Below, piece by piece: positions 1 to 5,185 of a stretch of 6,205 nt of DNA; within the stretch, counting starts at the first letter, position 1, and each line of letters begins with the position of its first letter. The position numbers and the translations under genes were made by a program. The notes under the pieces are model-generated. The model did not search any database. It saw only the letters and a list, made by a program, of their open reading frames with translations, and was not told where the DNA came from. Source of the stretch: Nitrososphaerota archaeon (lineage in GTDB: Archaea > Thermoproteota > Nitrososphaeria > Nitrososphaerales > CADDZS01); contig JAPCJU010000074.1 of NCBI GenBank assembly GCA_027886795.1, forward strand, positions 1 to 6,205. The letters are read 5' to 3'.

Positions 1-507
1 ACCTTCATTTCACGCGACGAACTGAGAAGTGTGAAGAGCAACGAACTTGACATCGCGACTGCCCTAAAGTCTTTTAGCTCAGGCAGTAAAATGATGTTGT
101 TCATAAGAAGCAAGAAGGTAGCCGTTGCGAGCGAGATAGTGAGTATCTCTGTGTTCATCAGTGCTCGTGCAAATCCTACTAAAGTCTCAAGGCGAATCAC
201 GATATATGAGAATGTTCTAGATCAGGAACAGAAGGATGCAGTTGAGAACTCTGCGTCGTTAGCAAAAAGTTTGGGCGTAGAACTCGAAATCAGAGATGTT
301 GCGAAGCTCAGAATCCTTTCGCGGATCATTAACTCGATCTTTCGTGACAAGTTGGTGGCGAGAACTCCATCGGTTTCCTTCACCGGAGGGGCTATCACAT
401 CATTGGTAAGCGCGAGTTATGCCAAGGAGCTTCAGAAGATTACAGGGCGTAAAATAGAAGAGAACTCCCGAAATTCCGAAAATGATATGCGATTGCAGGT
501 TGCTTAG
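1..507 (+). CDS. Unrecognised protein, 5' end beyond the window; possible thioredoxin-like fold
   Basis: The reading frame is open from the first base to a TAG at 505-507. The only plausible start inside the window is GTG at 31, giving 158 aa, but the ten codons before it are also open, so the gene probably begins upstream. I do not recognise the family. Numbered from the GTG, the middle part reads as strand (RITIYE, 55-60), long helix (about 64-82), strand (VELEI), helix (about 91-106), then RTPSVSFTGG (111-120). A TP-hydrophobic stretch followed by a strand and a double glycine resembles the cis-proline region of thioredoxin-fold proteins. No CxxC is visible; there is in fact no cysteine at all, so a thiol redox role is unlikely even if the fold is right. 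The C-terminal 20 residues are polar and probably disordered. The coding call is fairly safe; the fold is inference and the function unknown. Confidence 0.6.
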   Translation, partial: TFISRDELRSVKSNELDIATALKSFSSGSKMMLFIRSKKVAVASEIVSISVFISARANPTKVSRRITIYENVLDQEQKDAVENSASLAKSLGVELEIRDVAKLRILSRIINSIFRDKLVARTPSVSFTGGAITSLVSASYAKELQKITGRKIEENSRNSENDMRLQVA

Positions 508-578
508 GAATCATCGCATTATTGAAGTAAACAGGAAGAAAGAAACAAAAGGGACATTCTTGCCAAATTGGTTGATTA

Positions 579-836
579 ATGTCAAATTCCAAGAATAACC
601 TGTTCAGCAACCCCGACCTAGCAGTTTCGCTACTTGTACCGAATTTGGAATCAGAAAGCGTGATCTACAAATATCTCAAAACTTTGGCTAGGGAATTTGT
701 TTTGAAATGCGATAATCCAGCCGAGTTCGCTAGATTAGTTAACGCTGAGCTAAGCCGCGAAACCAGCAAGACTCGGCGTGAGGCTTTGTTTCAGCTGAGA
801 CAGCGAGCCATAGAGGTCTTCGCGTTGGATGAATAG
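579..836 (+). CDS. Small hypothetical protein (85 aa)
   Basis: This ATG-initiated frame encodes an 85-residue, probably all-helical, soluble protein that I cannot assign to a family. The start lies 71 bp after the stop of the preceding gene. No Shine-Dalgarno sequence sits just before it; the bases before the ATG are AT-rich, which would suit a leaderless transcript. The N-terminus is polar (SNSKNNLFSNPD), followed by a hydrophobic patch (LAVSLLVPNL), then amphipathic helices with many charged residues, including an arginine-rich stretch near residues 60-75. There is no cysteine pair, signal peptide or membrane segment. A coding origin is supported by sensible amino-acid composition and a clean start and stop. 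It could be a lineage-specific protein, possibly a small nucleic-acid or protein-binding factor, but nothing in the sequence proves this. Confidence 0.5.
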   Translation: MSNSKNNLFSNPDLAVSLLVPNLESESVIYKYLKTLAREFVLKCDNPAEFARLVNAELSRETSKTRREALFQLRQRAIEVFALDE

Positions 837-1073
837 TAGCCGCCCCACCAATCCAAGTTTAATTGATTGCCGATCGAAGTCCAGTGGATAGCTGAATGCG
901 GTCTTGTCGAGACTCGTAACGCCGTCGAAGAGTTTGCCCGGACTACTCATCGGTGTGCCCTAGTTCTCCCAATGTACGAGATAAGAATTTGGTTCCTCAA
1001 GCATCATCTTGAAAACCGAACGTCTTGGATGCATTCAAATTGGTGGTGGACCATCAACTAGACGGTGCAATAG

Positions 1074-2108
1074 ATGCAAGTTGGAATTGACAGCTTTGCT
1101 GCAGCGTTCGACGACTCAAGCCTTGCTGTTAGCGATTCAGATCGTTTGCGAGGCTTGATCGAAGAAATCGAATATGCAGATAAGGTCGGGTTGGACACAT
1201 TTGGGATCGGTGAACACCATCGGCGCGGGTTCCTTGATTCGGCCCCAGCGGTCATTCTGGGAGCAGCAGCGGCGAGAACTCAGCACATACGTCTCACCAG
1301 TGCTGTTGCGGTCCTCAGCGCGGCCGACCCGGTACGCGTCTTTCAGGAGTTCGCTACCGTCGATCTTCTGTCGCAAGGTAGGGCCGAGATGGTTGTCGGC
1401 CGCGGTTCGTTCATCGAAGCCTTCCCATTGTTCGGTCTGGATTTGAATGACTACGATTCTCTTTTTGCGGAGAAGCTCGACCTTCTGCTGAAGATCCGTG
1501 AGAAAGAGCACGTTACATGGTCCGGAAAATATCGACCTCCCCTCAATGGTGAAGGCGTCTACCCCAGGCCATTGCAGAACCCTTTGCCGATATGGCTGGG
1601 CGTTGGCGGGACTCCACAATCGTTCATACGCGCCGGCGTGCTTGGACTTCCATTGATGGTTGCAATCATCGGGGGTGAGACGCGACAATTCCGCCCACTC
1701 GTTGATCTTTACCGGGAGGCAGGCAGACGATCAGGATACTCTTCCGATCGATTGAAGGTCGGAGTACATTCTTTGGGCTATGTCGCGGAGACGACACAGG
1801 AAGCAATCGATGATTTCTTTCCAGGTTACGCCCGCGCCATGACCGAAGTCGGCCAAGAGCGCGGATGGCCGGCTATCACCCGGGAAGATTTCGACGGGCA
1901 GCGATCCCCGGAAGGTGCACTGCTCGTGGGCAACGCCGAAGAAGTGGTCGAGAAGATAATTCACCACAGTAAGGCGCTAGGCGACATCTCGCGCATCACT
2001 TTTCAAATGAATGCGGCGTCCGTACCTCATGAAAAACTGATGAAAGCCATCAAAGAAATCGGAACCAAGGTCGCGCCTCCACTACGCGAAGAACTCTCGG
2101 GCGACTAA
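1074..2108 (+). CDS. LLM-class flavin-dependent oxidoreductase (bacterial luciferase-like)
   Basis: A 344-residue, full-length member of the luciferase-like monooxygenase superfamily (PF00296). These are TIM-barrel enzymes that use reduced FMN or F420 to oxidise or reduce small organic substrates in the cytosol. The N-terminal MQVGIDSFAAAFDD, the GEHHRR segment at 46-51 (first-barrel active-site region), GRGSF at 109-113, YPRPLQNPLPIWLGVGG at 163-179 and GLPLMVAIIGG at 191-201 are typical. From memory they match the bacterial subfamily around Agrobacterium Atu2307 (TIGR03858-type) closely. The substrate is unknown. The ATG at 1074 fits the family N-terminus exactly, although no Shine-Dalgarno or clear TATA box precedes it. 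GC content is visibly higher than in the Fic gene (line 1261-1320 has 37 G/C of 60; line 3601-3660 has 21 of 60). Together with the bacterial-type sequence, this suggests horizontal acquisition. Family assignment is firm; FMN versus F420 cannot be decided. Confidence 0.93.
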   Translation: MQVGIDSFAAAFDDSSLAVSDSDRLRGLIEEIEYADKVGLDTFGIGEHHRRGFLDSAPAVILGAAAARTQHIRLTSAVAVLSAADPVRVFQEFATVDLLSQGRAEMVVGRGSFIEAFPLFGLDLNDYDSLFAEKLDLLLKIREKEHVTWSGKYRPPLNGEGVYPRPLQNPLPIWLGVGGTPQSFIRAGVLGLPLMVAIIGGETRQFRPLVDLYREAGRRSGYSSDRLKVGVHSLGYVAETTQEAIDDFFPGYARAMTEVGQERGWPAITREDFDGQRSPEGALLVGNAEEVVEKIIHHSKALGDISRITFQMNAASVPHEKLMKAIKEIGTKVAPPLREELSGD

Positions 2109-2155
2109 AATTACGAGAATGCTCGGAAAGAGAATTCCCCTTGGGGCATAATATC

Positions 2156-2163
2156 TTTAATAT
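2156..2163 (+). promoter_or_regulatory. TATA box for the DUF1801 gene
   Basis: TTTAATAT is centred about 24 bases before the ATG at 2184, within an AT-rich stretch just after the oxidoreductase gene. In archaea the TATA box is centred roughly 26 bases before the transcription start, so this position predicts a start at or next to the ATG, that is, a leaderless mRNA. No Shine-Dalgarno sequence lies between the box and the ATG, which agrees. It is the clearest promoter-like site in the window. Confidence 0.5.
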
Positions 2164-2183
2164 TTTCAATCATATCCACACCC

Positions 2184-2567
2184 ATGAATCCCACCATGAG
2201 CGCCGCAAAGAAGAAACATGAAACGATGGATCAATACATAGAAACTTTTCCGAAGGATATTCGAATCATTTTGGAAAAAATGAGAATAACAATTCGAAAA
2301 GCGGCGCCCGAGGCCGAAGAAGCAATCAGCTATCAAATCCCCGCGTTCAAACTAGATGGTAAAATATTGGTCTATTTTGCGGCGTTCAAAGATCACATAG
2401 GGGTTTATCCACCAACACCCAAAGTATTCAAGAAGGAAACATCTCAGTACGAAGGTCCCAAAGGAAACCTCAAATTCCCACTCGACAAACCAATCCCGCT
2501 GGATCTTGTGAAGAGAATTGTCAAATTTAGGGCAAAAGAAATTTTAGAAAAAGGAAAAAAGAAGTAA
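2184..2567 (+). CDS. DUF1801 / YdhG-like protein
   Basis: A 127-residue protein of the DUF1801 family (PF08818; COG5646, YdhG-like), whose fold resembles frataxin/SufE-like small alpha-beta domains and whose biochemical role is not established. Family signatures are the N-terminal MDQYIETFP (15-23), PEAEEAISYQIPAFKLDGK (42-60), LVYFAAFKDHIGVYP (62-76) and the C-terminal KGNLKFPLDKPIP (93-105), followed by a final helix ending in a lysine-rich tail. Length is normal for the family, so the gene looks intact. ATG codons occur at 2184 and 2196; the first is preferred because of its spacing from the TATA box. No signal peptide is seen, so it is cytosolic. The B3/B4 gene follows after 35 bp on the same strand and may be co-transcribed. 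The family is common in bacteria and scattered in archaea, so past transfer is possible. Confidence 0.9.
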   Translation: MNPTMSAAKKKHETMDQYIETFPKDIRIILEKMRITIRKAAPEAEEAISYQIPAFKLDGKILVYFAAFKDHIGVYPPTPKVFKKETSQYEGPKGNLKFPLDKPIPLDLVKRIVKFRAKEILEKGKKK

Positions 2568-2602
2568 AGAATTTGCCTGAACTTTTAGCTAACTGAAGTA
2601 CC

Positions 2603-3256
2603 TTGGAAATTGAATCAGTTCTTCTCGAAAAGTATCCGGGATTGGGGGTTCTCGAACTTGAAGTTAAGGATGTTGTCGTGAAAAAATCAAGTGAAGACTT
2701 GGAGGAATTCAAAAGAAAAAAGCAGGAAGAGATCCGCAAGCGAATACCATCTCTTGACGCCGTCAAAGATCTGCCCGTCCTAAGAGCTTACAGGGATTTT
2801 TACTGGAAAGTCGGAATCGATCCGACGAAGACGAGACCCGCGGGCGAGGCTCTGATCAGGAGAATTCTGGGAGGTAGAGACCTCCCGACCGTGAATACAC
2901 TGGTTGATTCTTACAACGTTGCATCGGCGGAGAGCATGGTGGCGATTGCGGCTTTTGATGGGAGGGTCGTCGATATTTCCAACCTCCTGATGAGGACTGT
3001 TTTGAAAGGAGAAGTCTTCCGCGGAATTGGGATGGAATTACCAATTTCGCTATCGGGCATCGAAGTCGTAATTCAAGACCGTACGTCAGAGAAGCTCGTC
3101 GCGGTTTATCCGTACCGGGATTCGGACGAGAGCAAAGTCACGGAAAAGACGAAGGACGTGCTTTTCATGATGTGCGGCGTCCCAGGCATTTCTCAAAACG
3201 ATCTTGTTCTCGCAAACGAAATGACACGCGACTACGTATCGCGTTTTTGTATCTAG
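2603..3256 (+). CDS. Free-standing B3/B4-domain protein (PheRS-beta editing-domain homologue)
   Basis: A 217-residue protein of the B3/B4 family (PF03483; COG3382), homologous to the editing domain of the phenylalanyl-tRNA synthetase beta subunit. Stand-alone copies are thought to bind tRNA or clear mischarged aminoacyl-tRNA, but the substrate of this one is unknown. Diagnostic blocks are YPGLGV (11-16), RAYRDFYWKVGIDPTKTRPA (61-80), LIRRILGG (84-91), NTLVDSYNVASAES (98-111) and FRGIGMELPI (139-148). The C-terminal part carries the usual VYPYRDSDESKVT segment (168-180). The start must be TTG at 2603 or later, because an in-frame TGA lies at 2594-2596. The residues encoded from this TTG match the expected N-terminus, and the next candidate start would remove a conserved strand. 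No Shine-Dalgarno sequence precedes it. Residues 29-48 are highly charged (EDLEEFKRKKQEEIRKR) and form a predicted exposed helix. The 35-bp gap to the DUF1801 gene allows co-transcription. Confidence 0.88.
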   Translation: MEIESVLLEKYPGLGVLELEVKDVVVKKSSEDLEEFKRKKQEEIRKRIPSLDAVKDLPVLRAYRDFYWKVGIDPTKTRPAGEALIRRILGGRDLPTVNTLVDSYNVASAESMVAIAAFDGRVVDISNLLMRTVLKGEVFRGIGMELPISLSGIEVVIQDRTSEKLVAVYPYRDSDESKVTEKTKDVLFMMCGVPGISQNDLVLANEMTRDYVSRFCI

Positions 3257-3318
3257 TTTCTAAAAAGACGCCCAAATCACTGAATACTTTCTTCTCGAGA
3301 CCTAAAGGTAGTATACGG

Positions 3319-3338
3319 AAAGAAAGCACTTTTTCTTT
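3319..3338 (+). terminator. Possible T-rich terminator after the B3/B4 gene
   Basis: AAAGAAA (3319-3325) and TTTCTTT (3332-3338) form a perfect 7-bp inverted repeat around a six-base loop, giving the T-rich tract TTTTTCTTT on the plus strand about 75 bases after the B3/B4 stop. Archaeal RNA polymerase terminates at oligo-T tracts, so this is a reasonable terminator, although the stem is almost all A-T and the T-run is broken by a C. Confidence 0.3.
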
Positions 3339-3351
3339 ATGAAGGAATGAC

Positions 3352-3380
3352 CGGAAGTATTTGAATGATGCTCGGAAGTA
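3352..3380. repeat. Short direct repeat, CGGAAGTA twice, 21 bp apart
   Basis: CGGAAGTA occurs at 3352-3359 and again at 3373-3380. Each copy is preceded by a GAATGA element (GAATGA-cc-GGAAGTA, then GAATGATG-ctc-GGAAGTA). The 21-bp offset equals two helical turns, so a protein could contact both copies on the same face of the DNA. The region is non-coding between the B3/B4 and Fic genes. It may be a regulatory element, a small slipped duplication or chance. Confidence 0.3.
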
Positions 3381-3459
3381 GATCTCCCTCCATACTAGAA
3401 GGCTCCTCGCGTTCATTTTTATTATAGAATTGATCGCGCGCGCTAAGTTGATTTTGTAA

Positions 3460-3512
3460 TTACAGTGACACAAAGGTGAAAAGAGTTAAATCTGGGATAT
3501 ATGTCACTGTAA
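3460..3512. repeat. Perfect 11-bp inverted repeat at the Fic promoter (candidate operator)
   Basis: TTACAGTGACA at 3460-3470 and its exact reverse complement TGTCACTGTAA at 3502-3512 flank a 31-bp spacer. The arms are offset by 42 bp, which is four turns of B-DNA. The right arm ends ten bases before the Fic ATG and overlaps a TATA-like GATATAT. A dimeric or tetrameric regulator bound to both arms would cover the promoter and probably block it. If transcription instead starts upstream, for example from the TATTATA sequence near 3419-3426, the repeat would form a long-stem hairpin in the mRNA leader. The repeat itself is certain; its function is inference. Confidence 0.6.
3496..3502 (+). promoter_or_regulatory. 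Candidate TATA box for the Fic gene
   Basis: GATATAT is centred about 23 bases before the ATG at 3522. This predicts a transcription start close to the ATG and a leaderless mRNA, in agreement with the lack of a Shine-Dalgarno sequence between it and the ATG. It touches the right arm of the inverted repeat. A second AT-rich option, GTTAAAT at 3485-3491, lies just upstream and would give a leader of a few bases. Confidence 0.35.
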
Positions 3513-3521
3513 CCATCGTTC

Positions 3522-4436
3522 ATGGTCAGGATAGCAAAAAGAATATTCAAGGGAAGATCATACTATTACCTAGAACACACGATCAGGAATGGAGACCAAA
3601 GAACAACCAAATCGAAATACCTGGGAAATGAATTACCGAAGGATCTTGATAAGATCAAAAGGAAATTCCTTTTCGAACTGAACAAGGAAAAGTGGTTCGA
3701 TGACTTCGAGAAGATAAGACGCAGTCACCTTGTCGAGCTCAAGTCAATACCCAAATCATCCAGACAGAAGTCGCTTTATGAATTCTCCATTAGATTCACT
3801 TATGATACTCAAAGGATCGAGGGCTCAACTCTTACGCTTCGAGAGACCGCACAACTACTGGAGAATAAGATCAGCCCAAGCGGAAAGCCGATTGAAGACG
3901 CGAAGGAAGCTGAAGCGCATAACAAGGTATTCCTCGAGATGATTGGGTTGAAAAGGGATTTGTCGCAGGAGCTAATTCAAGATTGGCATTGGAAAATTTT
4001 CAAAGAAACAAAACCTGACATAGCGGGAAAAATCAGAAGACACGGCATCAGGATCACTGGGAGCAGGTTCGTTCCACCTGCTCCAGTGGAGTTGCAGCCC
4101 CTGCTAGACGAATTTTTCAACTGGTATGATGAATCCAAAACGAAAACCAATCCTGTCGAATTGGCGGGACAGGCTCACTTGAAATTCGTGACTGTCCATC
4201 CATTCGTGGATGGGAATGGAAGAATCGGCAGGCTCCTGATGAATTTCATTTTGCACAGACACGGATATCCAATGCTAGACATTGAACACGAAAGAAGAAT
4301 GACATACTACAGTTCTCTTGAAAGGTCGCAAATTAAGCGAGACGACCGACCATTCTTGAATTGGTTCTTCAAGAAGTACAAACTTGATCATCAGAAATTG
4401 TTAGCGATACTTAGTTATCGTCGTTCTAAAGGTTGA
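3522..4436 (+). CDS. Fic-family protein adenylyltransferase (AMPylator), class II
   Basis: A 304-residue Fic/DOC protein (PF02661). Fic enzymes transfer AMP (less often another nucleotide group) from a nucleotide to hydroxyl side chains of target proteins. The active-site motif HPFVDGNGRIGR at 226-237 is complete, with catalytic H226, acidic D230, the GNG anion hole and R237. TQRIEG at 96-101 fits the inhibitory (S/T)xxxE(G/N) motif, whose glutamate (E100) blocks productive ATP binding. Lying N-terminal to the Fic core in the same chain, it marks a class II, self-inhibited enzyme needing no separate antitoxin. The HGIRITGSRFVPPAP segment (174-188) is the target-binding flap. Residues 1-35 form a separate module (FKGRSYYYLEHTIRNG, then KYLG) that I associate with archaeal Fic proteins and with some transposase N-termini. 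The C-terminus has helices but no obvious winged-helix domain. An in-frame TAA at 3510-3512 fixes ATG 3522 as the start. Target unknown. Confidence 0.93.
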   Translation: MVRIAKRIFKGRSYYYLEHTIRNGDQRTTKSKYLGNELPKDLDKIKRKFLFELNKEKWFDDFEKIRRSHLVELKSIPKSSRQKSLYEFSIRFTYDTQRIEGSTLTLRETAQLLENKISPSGKPIEDAKEAEAHNKVFLEMIGLKRDLSQELIQDWHWKIFKETKPDIAGKIRRHGIRITGSRFVPPAPVELQPLLDEFFNWYDESKTKTNPVELAGQAHLKFVTVHPFVDGNGRIGRLLMNFILHRHGYPMLDIEHERRMTYYSSLERSQIKRDDRPFLNWFFKKYKLDHQKLLAILSYRRSKG

Positions 4437-4551
4437 CACTGCGCGAATTTCTTTACAATGTCGTTGCTATCAGGGGATCGAAATTCTGTTGTGTGAACCC
4501 ATTTGATCTTCCGGGAACTAAATCCAGCCGCAACATACAAGTTTGAGCAAT

Positions 4552-5001
4552 ATGATTGAGAATTGCGAAATGACAAAAATGGTTTCCCTCCGGGATAAAG
4601 TCCAGAATATGCAAGATGGCAAGGAAGACTTGCCCCCGATCATGAAGACGCTCGGGATGAACATGGTCCAGTTTGGAGACGGCAAGTCGTTGCTCACCAT
4701 ACACGTGGACAAGAGATTCCACAATCCGATGGGAACTCTCCACGGAGGCATAATGACAGACTTGGCGGACGCGAGTATGGGAGTGGCATTGATGAGCACC
4801 TTAGGAGATGGAGAGTCGTTTACGACGCTTGAGCTGAAGATGAATTTCCTCCGCCCGGTCTATGAAGGAGAACTCACCGCAGAATCGAAAGTTCTCCACA
4901 GGGGACGAACCATAGCCCTTGTAGAATCTATCTTGAAGAACAGCGAAGGAAAGGAAGTGGCGAGAGCTACAGCTACGCAAATGGTTTTGCGTCCGGGATG
5001 A
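4552..5001 (+). CDS. PaaI-family hotdog-fold thioesterase
   Basis: A protein of about 149 residues with the hotdog thioesterase domain (PF03061, PaaI/YdiI-like). Such enzymes hydrolyse acyl-CoA thioesters, often to clear stalled or aromatic acyl-CoA intermediates in the cytosol. Counting from the ATG at 4552, the core signature NPMGTLHGGIMTDLAD spans 58-73, with the conserved HGG at 64-66 and the expected catalytic acid D73 nine residues after the histidine, as in E. coli PaaI. TTLELKMNFLRPVYEGELTA (91-110) and a final RATATQMVL strand complete the fold. Several starts are possible: TTG 4543, ATG 4552, ATG 4570 and ATG 4579. ATG 4552 is chosen because an ACTAAAT at 4518-4524 would put transcription just before it, but this is uncertain. 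No neighbour encodes a CoA ligase or dehydrogenase, so the acyl group cannot be inferred. Length is normal and the gene appears intact. Confidence 0.9.
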   Translation: MIENCEMTKMVSLRDKVQNMQDGKEDLPPIMKTLGMNMVQFGDGKSLLTIHVDKRFHNPMGTLHGGIMTDLADASMGVALMSTLGDGESFTTLELKMNFLRPVYEGELTAESKVLHRGRTIALVESILKNSEGKEVARATATQMVLRPG

Positions 5002-5121
5002 ATGGAAAGTTTGATTGGATCCACACCTTAGGCATACAATCGGAGACTCCAAGAGATACCAAATTATTTTGAAACACAGCACTAAATCTAATCCCTAATT
5101 TGTCCGGACTTTTCTTAGGAG

Positions 5122-5157
5122 AAAAAAATGGAGAAGCTCGGGAAAATTTACCCGAGC
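5122..5157 (-). terminator. Hairpin plus oligo-T terminator of the beta-propeller gene
   Basis: GCTCGGG (5136-5142) and CCCGAGC (5151-5157) form a perfect 7-bp GC-rich stem with an eight-base AT loop, 28 bases beyond the propeller stop codon. On the minus strand it is followed, seven bases later, by an uninterrupted run of seven T (5128 to 5122). This fits termination of the leftward transcript. A plus-strand TTTTCTT at 5110-5116 could end the converging thioesterase transcript, making the spot a bidirectional terminator. Confidence 0.65.
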
Positions 5158-5185
5158 CATGTTTCCCTTGTAAAGTTCTATGAAT

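Noticed and set aside
867..1061. A 64-codon plus-strand frame starting at TTG between the 85-aa gene and the oxidoreductase
   Set aside because: The TTG follows directly on an in-frame TGA, there is no promoter or ribosome-binding signal, and the protein (ending HSNWWWTIN) has odd composition and no recognised motif. The 237-base gap 837-1073 holds nothing else I can support; it might be remnant sequence brought in with the oxidoreductase.
1137..1688. A 183-codon minus-strand frame inside the oxidoreductase gene
   Set aside because: It is a long antisense shadow in GC-rich coding DNA; the plus-strand frame is a full, conserved enzyme.
2137..2146. CCCCTTGGGG as a terminator of the oxidoreductase gene
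   Set aside because: The four-base arms are separated by only two bases, too tight for a stable hairpin, and no T-run follows directly.
3435..3443. CGCGCGCGC alternating tract in AT-rich intergenic DNA
   Set aside because: Nine bases of alternating C/G could favour Z-DNA but are too short to support a functional claim.
3165..3473. A 102-codon minus-strand frame over the end of the B3/B4 gene and the intergenic region
   Set aside because: It overlaps the conserved end of the B3/B4 gene, covers the repeats and T-rich tract, and has no recognisable domain or plausible promoter.
3476..3630. GTG-initiated frame preceded by AGGTGA that overlaps the Fic start in another frame
   Set aside because: It runs out of frame through the conserved Fic N-terminus, stops early, and its product (rich in basic residues, no motif) looks like a shadow; the AGGTGA overlaps the GTG itself and cannot serve as its ribosome-binding site.
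4434..4442. TGACACTGC at the Fic stop codon as another copy of the inverted-repeat arm TGTCACTGT
   Set aside because: Only seven of nine bases agree, and a match of this length is expected by chance.
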